Assembly: GCF_030272615.1 (NCBI RefSeq)
Contig: NC_081412.1
Location: 481,187,372 to 481,251,371 of the forward strand
Source of the DNA: Cryptomeria japonica
Lineage: Eukaryota; Streptophyta; Pinopsida; Cupressales; Cupressaceae
Reading direction: 5' to 3'
Length of the DNA stretch: 64,000 nt
Shown piece by piece: positions 54,436 through 64,000 of this stretch (the stretch's first letter is position 1; each line of letters opens with the position of its first letter). The position numbers and the translations under genes are program-made. Below the pieces are notes generated by a model. It ran no database searches and was not told the DNA's origin. It was given only the letters and a program-made list of their open reading frames with translations.

Positions 54436-55489
54436 AGGTCTCTCAATCTTTCCATAATGATGTGTATAACAAGACTTAATTAAAAGTTAAGAGTTTTATC
54501 TAAGAAGGTGATCTTTTCTACAAATATACATGACAAAAAAGCTTGATTAAGTATTGTGATTGAATAATTCAATCAATAAGACATGTCCTTATCCATATTT
54601 CATATTGCATTGTGAACCTACAACCTTAATTCAAAGGATAATATATAAGACAAATTAAAATCAAATGAAATTTACCTCTTTCCTCAAGAACCTCTGCCTT
54701 GTAAGTTATACTATAATATATATGACTAAAGGCAACATATAGGAATCAATGGTGTTCTACACAATTAAATTAAAACATGTTTCAATTACCTTGTTTTATC
54801 AAAGGAGTCTTCAAAAATGTAATGTTGAAAGATAATAAAAAAATCTAAGCATAGAAATTGTCTTCTCAATATTCTTATCACTTTTCGAGAAGGTGAATCC
54901 AACTCTTTTTCATCAAGTAAGTTGTAATTACAATATAAAAGATAATAGGAGTAGTCATATAAATACATTGGTGGGCCTCTCAGATGTTATCTCCCTTTGT
55001 CTCATCCTCACCCATAATGTACAAAAATAAAATAAAATAATAAACAATAAAGACAAATGATACTCTTCCTATGTTGTTAAATTGTGCTTAGATCCCCACT
55101 TTACCATTCATTTTTCTTTTTATTTTTATTTTTATAACATAGATAAGATAAGAAAATGTGGCACTATGCAATGTAAAGTTAACAATATAAAATAATTTAA
55201 TAATTTCATTTCATTTCTATTTTATTCAAATAGTATAATATTATAATATTAATATACATCATTTTATAATATTATTATAAGAAAAATATTAATTATTTTT
55301 GTAAATAAGAATAAATGTTTTTTCATTTTTAAAATATTGAAAAAAAATTATCATAAATATTTTTTAATTGTGAATTTAGAAACTTACTTTAAATTTATTA
55401 TTTAATTTTTATTTTTAATGAAAGGATATATTTATCCTTGACATTCTTAATTTTTTAAATAAAACATAACTAATAATAAAAAAATTAAA
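54436..55489. other. AT-rich non-coding region
   Basis: Very high AT content with many homopolymer runs; nothing bounded or coding is visible. Confidence 0.4.
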
Positions 55490-55800
55490 AATATTTTTTT
55501 CCTACTTCAAAAACAAAAAAACTTTGCATTTAAAACTTATAATTTTTTTTAATAATAATAATAAAGGAAATGTTTTTTTTTTCTTTGGAAACAAAAAAAT
55601 AAAATTTGATAATAATAATAAAGGAATTTTTTTTTCTTTGGAAACACAAAAACTTTTTATTTAAAAATTATACAATCTAACAATGATAAAGAAAATTAAA
55701 TGCTTTTTTCTTTAAAAACAAAAAAGTTTTACATTTAAAAATTATAAAATCTAATAATAAAAAATAAAATAAATGTTTTTCTTATTAATTGACAAATTTG
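55490..55800. repeat. Degenerate tandem repeat, about 70-80 bp, 4 copies
   Basis: Recurring pattern of TTTTTTCTTTGGAAACAAAAA, then ACTTTxCATTTAAAA, then TAATAATAATAAAGGAA. The copies vary by short indels in A and T runs. Confidence 0.7.
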
Positions 55801-55849
55801 TTGATGTGCAAATGCACATCAAATTAAATGACTTGTTTTTATTTATGGA

Positions 55850-56760
55850 GGTTTTTACATCCGTCTGTGAGTATAATACACCTCTCGATGTAATTATAAA
55901 ACAACTAAGAAAACAACAACAATAGATCCAATACTTCTACAATAGGAGTCAAGAATCCCCATTATAGAGTCTAAAACTGAAATCAAAAGTTTATGGTAGC
56001 TCTTTATCAGTTTACAAAGATAAAATAGCAAAAAAATTGTTACCCTCTAAATAGCTACAACATACAAGACAAAGAAATCTCCACAATCTCATAGGCTGAG
56101 AAAAGGATAGTTGGAAATGCTCAACCTGGCAAACGAGGAAGCACAACTAAAGATAGTAGCTAGAATCAAACACCTTTCCTCAAATTCTCATTAAGATTAA
56201 ACAGTTCTAATAGCACACTTTTTGAAATATCTACCTAAAAGTGAAACTTTTTGCTTGAGATGAGTAAGAAGATCCTTTGCCTACACCTTGAAAGCAACGT
56301 TGTTGACTTGATCTTTGTAGGAAGTAACTATGAGTGTCACTTGTGTTAAAAGGTTGCAACAAATGGTTTGGATTTCAATCTCCATGGGAGAAAAAAAATA
56401 TGAAAGTGGAGTTGCCCATCTAAATTTCCAACTGTATTTTATTATGGTGAGACGACATGAGCTAGATATAGCATCATGAGCACCTGAAGATCCAAGAAGA
56501 GCAGCTTTCCAGGACCAAGGAAAGTGGAAAAGAGTAGGAAGGGAGACAAAAAGCTCATTCCATAGTAGTTTGACATGAGAGCATAACCAAAATCAATGTT
56601 TGAAGGATTCAAAATTACCACATAAGGGGCAAGTAGGGGGCAAGTTGAGGAATTTTTAAGGTGGGGTCCAATAGGGAGTTTCCCATGAGGAAGCTTCCAA
56701 GCAGTGAGTTGGGATTGAGAGTCAAATTTCAATTTCCAAATTTGGAGGCTTAGATGGATC
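55850..56760 (-). pseudogene. LINE relic with RT zinc-binding motif
   Basis: On the minus strand, near 56640-56560, the reading TCPLCGNFESFKH, then a stop, then FWLCSHVKLLWNE matches the zf-RVT signature at the end of plant LINE reverse transcriptases; a Cys codon appears replaced by TGA. The upstream part reads QLTAWKLPHGKLP, also typical. The remainder toward 55850 is 3' untranslated-like. No flanking duplication was identified. Confidence 0.65.
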
Positions 56761-57814
56761 CAGCTAGTTCATTTTAATTTTCAAGTTTGTTTATTTTATT
56801 TATTAGGTTAAATTACAAGTATACAAATGATTGAGGTTAGATAGGCAAATTAAAAAAATAGCTCCTAACTTCTAGAATTCAAACTCAAATTAGAGCTAAC
56901 CTTACCCTTCCATTTAACTATTGTGTGAAGACTATATAAGCAAAATGTTTCATTTACAATCTTTGGAGACGTATTTAAAATCATTTTATGATTACTTTGC
57001 ATCTAAAAAAGAATATGACAAGACTATTCAAGATACATTCATTAGTATTGAATTTAGAGAATTCATCATTGTATTTCACCTTGCATCGTCATCTATGAAA
57101 TCCACTCTATCTTTGTATCGTATCTTCGATCATTCTCAAAGTCATTGACTCAACATCCTTATGAGGTTAGACATAAAGGAGATATCCCTATCACGTACAC
57201 ACTCTCAACCACATAACCAAATTTTATTCCAAGACAAATAATAGAAATTCACATCAAATTGAAAGTGAACATTTAGCAATTAGCATAGATTAGATTTGTG
57301 CATCTATATCAAATCTACAATTGTGCAAGTTGATTTTACAAGTGCAAGATCAATTTTGTAGTTATAAAACTGAATTGTAATGATATAAATTAACTTTTAC
57401 AAGTTTCGAAGCATTCATTCGAGAATTAGTAATTTTCTCACATCCTAATGAATCATTTATAAACATTTGCCATGACATGTCCACATCAAATTTTTAATTA
57501 TCATTATTTCATTATTTAATTTTAACACTTTAATTTTATTCTATTTTTTAATTTCTCAGCATCATTAGCACATTCTTTTTATCTAGCACATAAATTTTGA
57601 ATGGTAGTGTTGTTTGTTTATCTATCTAGGATTTATAAAAAAAATTGAGATATTTTATTTATTTCATTTTGGTGAACCACTTTGCTCAAGAAATCCATTA
57701 GGGTTCCCCTTTAGGGTTTTAGCTTCTTTTTTTTTATCTTCTAATTTGAGATTTATTATATTTACCATATGCATAGCTACCCTTCATCTATCACTAATAT
57801 TGTGGTAGGGTTTG
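56761..57814. other. Unassigned AT-rich region
   Basis: No supported gene. A 75-codon frame at 56921-57148 has no recognisable domain. Confidence 0.35.
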
Positions 57815-60800
57815 TGTGATGCCCACCAAAATACCCTAGAGAAATACACCTAATCTAACTACAAATAGAGATTTTTTTTTTTTAAAGCTCATATACTAAA
57901 CAGCACATACATCTATAGCATCTATCTAATGCATATAAAATACATCATCTGCTAAATGCATCATTACAAATTACATCTTTTGCTAATTACAACAAAGCAT
58001 AGAACATCATAACACAACTACGCAAGCGGAATAAAACATCATATCATTATTTCCCCTAGGGTATCTCAACGTCACTACTTTTAAGAGTAACATCCTATAA
58101 ACTAAGTTCATTTTAGAGAACCAATTCAAACGTTCCAAATCCCCATCGTTACACATCCATTCTACTCATTATGAATCTAAACACATATCCCTTCATAAGA
58201 TAGTACTAGATCATAACATAAGATTCACAGTGCCTAACAATAGGATTACTAACATACACAAGTACATGAAGTATAACATCAATGCTTAACTATTCTAGGT
58301 GCATGATGCCACCTAAGATACCTATATAATTTCCATCTAATCCATACATAATAGCATCTCTTAACACATACCATATGAAATGTCAACAACACACTATCAT
58401 AATTTCCATTCTACTTCAATCTCTAAGATCATTTATGACACTTACAATGCTTCTCATTCACAATATTACAAGAATCATATAACTTGCAATGAAAGCACAT
58501 ATCCAACTCTATAAGTGAAACTAGATCATTTCTTAAAGGTACATATCATCACATCAAGATTACTAACCACATGCTCATACACAAATCATAACAGCAAGTA
58601 ATAACCCTTCTTAACACATAAATAATCTAACTCAAACCCATTCCTAATGAACACTTCCACAATATAGATCACATGGTATAACAATATCTTAATACATTGC
58701 AAGGTCATAATCTTTCAACATCATATTACAAATTTTTATGAATCACAAGAGCACGTATTTTGTATCCACATTTAGCAAATCATCATGATATAATATTAAC
58801 CCTAATGGATAGAAATCAGCTCCATAACACAAACACATAATAGAGAATCATTGAATCCATACAAATCTACAACTACTCAATCATTTAATTCCTGCTAGCT
58901 CTAAATTACATTCATTATGAATATCCGTTTACAATAATCTTATCCTATATATCTCATTTTGAAATCAATCTTCTACAAGTCTCATTACACATAATCCAAG
59001 ATATTGGTTACATGGCTTCCTTTACAATTACATCCTTTTGAGTTACATACCATATGATAACAATCATAATCACATAGATTATGTTTTAATATACATCCAA
59101 ATGAAGAGATAATAGAAATCCAAGTCCACGCACGCAACATCCAAAGAAGAATATCCCAATGAGAGAAGGCATCAAACCACCCGACCATGTGGAACCAAAT
59201 AGGAACCACCCCTCGAGATAGGGGATGACATGGGGTTCCAACACTCGCTCAAGACCTAGGTTTACACCTAACAACCATGCAACTCATCATAGCACATAAT
59301 GAACTCAACCCAACAATAATCACATGACAACATAAGGCTAAAAGTCAACAATAAACTCTTCCAGAGGTGTACAATAAATCATGGCATATGGACATGGTCA
59401 CATGTAGGGATGGAGTTTTATCACATGTTGTCCTCATATAGAAGAGAATATGGCCATCCTTACTAGTCATGCTCCTACATTCTAGCCTCACAAATAAGGT
59501 AAATATGCACACATAGTAGACATGTATTCTATCCTCACAAAGAAGAGAAATCCATACTCCTAATAGTCATACAAGCTACCCTCACAAAAGAAGGGTGAAA
59601 ATAATCCCTTGACTGACATGTGGAGCCATCTCAACCTATGCGAGTACAAGGGAGATTGACTTGCCATCTCATATGGCCCAACCAAATAGAATTATCTTAT
59701 TAGGTGAAACCCAACCCAATCAATTATTAAATGTTATCACTGAATTACAAAAAGGAAAACTTCCATTGTGCCCTAGCGGTCTAGGTGCCAAGCAACCTAA
59801 CTCATGTGACCCTGATCATCACAAGGAATCCCACTCCCCCTAATCATATGCCAATCCATATGGTAACACATAAAATGACATCACAACACATAAAGAATGC
59901 TCACAAAAGACTGCCAAGAACACATAACATCACTAAGCACATACTGCACAGAGAGCATACATGTGAACCATTACAAGCATAGGGCCTTCACCAATGCCTG
60001 ATAGGCATAGCACCAAAGTGAGAATATGAAACATAAGCACATCATAAACTACTAAAAATCCTCAACATTGAGGTACAAAACATCCCACTGGAGTCATAGA
60101 AATAATTCTCAAACAACAAGGCAAGAACCTCTTGCTGGAGCAAACTTTTGCATAAGGAAACTCCTCCACGGCAGGGCATGATCCCACTTACCGGAGCAAA
60201 AAATACATCATGAAACATCATAGAACATCATGAACCAATCACAATTTCTCAACACAAACTTCACATGCCTCTGGGAACATCACACAATCCATACTAGGAC
60301 TTACAACAATAAAATTAACCTTTGTGGGCCTTTTGGAGCAGTTTAGCTCTCTTGGTATGAACAGTGGAATTCTTGGTTGGTAGGGAAGCATTTATGGAAC
60401 ATTTCATAGCATTTCTGGTTCATTTCACAACATTTTTGGTTCATTGGTTAGCATTTTGGGCTTCTAGGTCGGCTTTCTCAATATGAAGGTTAGCTCTCTT
60501 GGTCAGTTTGTTAGTTATCTAGGTCTTAACTATGGCATTTCTGGTATGCATAGTGGCATTCCTAGTTGATATGGTATCATTCCTAGTTAGTATGGTGGTG
60601 TTTTTGGTATTTTTGGTGGCATTTCTGGTAAAGTGTGCAATATCTCAAGTTTGAAGGATCCTGAAGGTAAGTTGATTGCCCAGATTGACTTAGGAGACAA
60701 AAAAAAGATCAAGGGCATGACTAGGAGGTTGGATAAGCATCATAAAGGGTGTACACATGGTTTACACATCAAATTCAACTCACAAGAATGAGTTTGCAAC

Positions 60801-61105
60801 TTAGTGGATAAGCAACTTGGCCAAAACTGCATTTTGGGAGTCTAGGTGCATGGGAGATAACTCTAACTCTGCATAGGCCAAATGTACTTAACAAATGCAA
60901 CTCCAAAAACCAAAACACACTTTCAACATGATTATAATAGATTGAAACATTCCATAGATAGTCACAGGGAGCTTCATGAACTTTTACATAGTCATAGGAG
61001 CACTCAAGACATAAAAAAACAACCCCTATTATAACCAAGAGTTCACAAGGAGTATGATACTCAAATGAACATTAAATAACAATAAGAACATTCTACAAAC
61101 ACACA

Positions 61106-61144
<39 letters not shown>

Positions 61145-62738
61145 TATTCACTTACACAGACAAATCAACTCAAGAATCTCACTCAAACATAAGGAACGAT
61201 ATGCAATTTCCCCATTTCGTTCATTTAATTCCAAAAGATTTAAACTATAATGTCTTTATTTTTCCCATCCATTCAACAATCACAAACAAATCATTTTCAC
61301 GAGAAGACACAGAGAAGACAAAATTTCAAAAAATCTTAAAATGAAAGAATAACTCCAACCTAGAGATTGCAAATCCGAGGATGAAAACTGAAGAAGAGCT
61401 TCCACAATCCAAGCTTCCAAAATCCAAATGCAAACAAGGACCCAAGCCAAAATCTCAAAGCTTCAATCAAAATCCTGTCGTCCCGTAACTCGACAGCCAT
61501 CCAGAAATTTGAAATAAATAGAAAATACACAACAAACTATGCAAAAATCTAAGCCAATCAAAATAATCCAAAAGTCAATATTTCTTACCTATCGTGTATA
61601 GTTCCAAGGTAAGAATATTTTATTATATTTCTACCAACAAATTTAAATTTGCCCAATCAATTAGGAGGGTAGGTAAGATTAACTTTATTTTATTTTTACA
61701 CCTCCCATGCATAGTAAAAGAAATATAATAATATTACTAGTTTTTAAGGAGTGTAGGAATAGAAATAAGCTTTATACTTTTATAATTATTAATTAATCAA
61801 AATCAACTTAACAACTATATCTAAAGTAAATTAAAATAAATCAGTCAACAATAAATAAAATCAAAGGATAAAATTAATTAAATAAAACAATAGTCAATAA
61901 ATCAATTAAATAAATAACAATCAATTAAATCCAGAATAAAACTAATTAATAAATAAATCAAACATTAATAAATTCAATAAAATTAAATATCCATTAATTA
62001 ATTGATTAATTATAACTTTAATAAATATTACTCAATAATGGTTAATTAATTAAATAAACATTATCCAACCATAGGATAATTAATCCAATCCATAAAAAAT
62101 TATACACACACGCAACCAACCACACAAAGATAGGACGAGATACCAACTCAAGACTGGACAACACTTACACCCGACACGACTGACAAGGTGAACATACTAG
62201 ACCATGAGTAGGTGAGGGAAAACCAAGTCATCTCCAACAACTGCCATTAGAATTAGGTCACGCTCAAACCTGTGAGACCGAGTGGAGTCGATGTCCAGTA
62301 CCTGCAATCCTGCATCCACCGATAAACACAAAAGAACTTATATATACAACATCATAGTAGAAGGCAAGTGAAAGAGAATCACAACACCTTATCATGCTCG
62401 TGATGAGTGATAAGGCTTCACGAAGACAATCACTCAATACAAACACATCTTATAAAATCATCATCATGAAGTAGGGTTAGTATCATCATCATATATCATG
62501 AAATGATATAAATCACATAAGAATCTTGAATACATATAAGTCCATCAAGAAATACCATCCATCTAATAATCATAACATATCATTCATCACATAGATCATC
62601 AAAATTCAACAATATAACACATGTCCATATAGCATCATAAATGTCTATTGCATAGAAATAAAGTCATAACCATCATCATAAGTCTAGATAAGCCTATCAA
62701 ATCATGAATCAAAATGTAAGTCTAGGAGGGACACTACA
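57815..62738 (-). mobile_element. LTR-derived block without coding domains, about 4.9 kb
   Basis: The minus strand starts TGTAGTGTCCCTCC at 62738, resembling the solo LTR start TGTAATGTCCCC at 36903, and ends GGGCATCA at 57815. The flanks ATTTG (62739-62743) and GTTTG (57810-57814) differ at one base, so a decayed 5-bp duplication is possible. Internally there is no gag or pol, but there are short degenerate repeats (CCTCACAAAGAAGAG units near 59420-59590; GGCATTTCTGGT units at 60380-60640). It could be a very long solo LTR or a non-coding large retrotransposon derivative. Confidence 0.4.
61111..61142. repeat. (TA)n microsatellite
   Basis: About 16 TA units with no interruption. Confidence 0.95.
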
Positions 62739-63434
62739 ATTTGTTTATTCCACTTACTAATATTATTTATCCCACACAGTTAGTGGTATCTCTTCATAAT
62801 TTATTAATTTGATGCATCCTTCTCTGTAGATATTCTTCATGACATTATTACTACAATGACTTCATGATATTCTATGCATATTCCCCCTCACATACTCACC
62901 CTTCCTCTTCTAATGATCATTCTTGTTCTCTTGCTATTGTAGATCATTGAGGGATCCTACAATGGTGAGTCCTAATTATGGGACAAGGTAAAAAAAAGAG
63001 TTCAAAGTGCCAAAAATTACAAATCACACTCCAATGGAAGATGTTCCATCAAAGGTGATGTGACCTTTAGATTTGAATTGATGGGTTCAAAATGAAGACC
63101 TTTTTATTTTTAAATATTTCATGTTCAAAATCCTTTGCTTTGTTATCTTTGAATGAAGACACCTTTGAACAAAAACAATACGAAGGTACCTTCATTGGAA
63201 TGTCTTTTTCATGTCATCCTCCTACTAATCATAAAGTTTTCAAAATAATTGTATATTTAAAGTAAAAGTTGGACCATCAAAGCAACCATTACATGATATT
63301 TTGCAATAGTGTAGTCCTCTAAGTAAGCTTTCAAAAAAGTATAACTTCTTATATACTTTATTTAATTATTATACTTTTTTCTATTTTCTAGTGAACTTAG
63401 CTCTTTTAACAAGAATAGTGGTCACTCTTTGATA
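62739..63434. other. Unassigned AT-rich region
   Basis: No ORF or bounded repeat recognised. Confidence 0.35.
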
Positions 63435-63436
63435 CG

Positions 63437-63474
<38 letters not shown>
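63435..63474. repeat. (CA)n microsatellite
   Basis: About 18 CA units after CGCACG, passing into TATATG. Confidence 0.95.
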
Positions 63475-63479
<5 letters not shown>

Positions 63480-63583
63480 GTATATACAAAAGAGTTGTGA
63501 CCAGAATTACTTTAAATTATAATTAATCTACATTAATGATTAATGAAATATGTAACAAAAAGGATTAAAAAATATGTTTGTCC

Positions 63584-63787
63584 TAGATATTAGTGTTAAT
63601 GATCTATACTTAAAATCTATATGTATACACACATGTGTGTGTGCATCTATATATGTATGTATGAATGTATGTATGTATGTATGTACTAGATATTAGTGTT
63701 AATGATTTATACTTAAAATATGTGTATGTACATGTATACACGTGTGTGTGTGTGTGTCCATATATATGTATATACATACATATGTAC

Positions 63788-63833
<46 letters not shown>

Positions 63834-63844
63834 ATATATATATG

Positions 63845-63884
<40 letters not shown>

Positions 63885-64000
63885 CATATGTATGTATATA
63901 CATATATATATATATACATATACCTACATATACATACATATATATTCATATATATATATATATATATGTATATACATACATATATATACATATATATGTA
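63584..64000. repeat. Compound (TATG)n/(TA)n/(TG)n microsatellite with local duplication
   Basis: TAGATATTAGTGTTAATGAT occurs at about 63586 and 63688, each followed by a CA/TG-rich then TATG-rich run, so a unit of about 102 bp is duplicated. From about 63760 to the window end it is almost pure TATATA/TATG. The Tyr/Ile-repeat frames on the minus strand are by-products. Confidence 0.9.

Noticed and set aside
63610-63991. Tyr/Ile-repeat open frames on the minus strand
   Set aside because: Direct translation of a (TA)n/(TATG)n microsatellite.
1-64000. tRNA or rRNA genes
   Set aside because: No cloverleaf with conserved A and B boxes and no rRNA-like segment was recognised; the tRNA-iMet complement at 30376-30387 is a primer-binding site only.

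Overview
The window looks like nuclear DNA from a plant with a large, repeat-rich genome. The evidence is Ty3/gypsy polyproteins of the Tat type (two RNase H domains), a plant mobile domain (PMD) gene, a copia element primed by initiator tRNA-Met, plant LINE fragments and GT-AG introns. A gymnosperm is plausible, but the sequence does not settle it. Nearly everything is transposon-derived. The one candidate host gene is a first exon with an organelle-targeting look at 47958-48194.

Layout 1-26313: a minus-strand Tat element. It has a 5' LTR (24669-26313), a candidate primer-binding site, a split polyprotein (24466-24127, then 17181-11906) with PRO, a G-patch-like motif, RT, RNase H, a second archaeal-type RNase H and integrase, then a polypurine tract and the 3' LTR, which runs off the left edge. 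Between pol and the 3' LTR lies an antisense (plus-strand) three-exon PMD gene. Its first intron holds a separate 7,695-bp element (1275-8969; ends TGTTG/CAACA; target duplication GGTCC). That element has no visible terminal direct repeats, carries an intact 1,061-aa ORF, and contains a regular array of 33-bp hairpins about 166 bp apart. Inside the 5' part of the Tat polyprotein sits a plus-strand element (about 17.4-23.6 kb) with gag and a protease-like domain but no pol. The Tat copy in turn has no recognisable gag, and the two share the same PPT/LTR-start architecture.

26314-34149: the Tat element interrupts the 3' LTR of a decayed minus-strand copia element (LTRs 26314-27286 and 30388-31454). 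The copia element in turn abuts, and probably interrupts, a 2.7-kb near-perfect palindrome (31455-34149). The inferred order of insertion, oldest first, is palindrome, copia, Tat, then the two elements inside Tat.

34150-47957: decayed repeats with several well-bounded insertions: a Harbinger-like element (35295-36287, TSD TAA), a solo LTR (36903-38300, TSD TCTAC), a hAT-like element (39080-40154), and a second, shorter, inverted copy of the hairpin-array element (43379-46859, TSD AAACC) with different cargo.

47958-64000: the candidate first exon with a TATA box, a degenerate TTAGGGTT-rich block, an AT-rich satellite-like array split by a 5'-truncated LINE (51029-53581, 12-bp TSD), another LINE relic, a 4.9-kb LTR-derived block, and microsatellites at the right edge.

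If one system here is new, the best candidates are the hairpin-array/cargo element in its two copies, and the complementary gag-only and pol-only retrotransposons. All family calls come from reading motifs by eye; no database search was possible.
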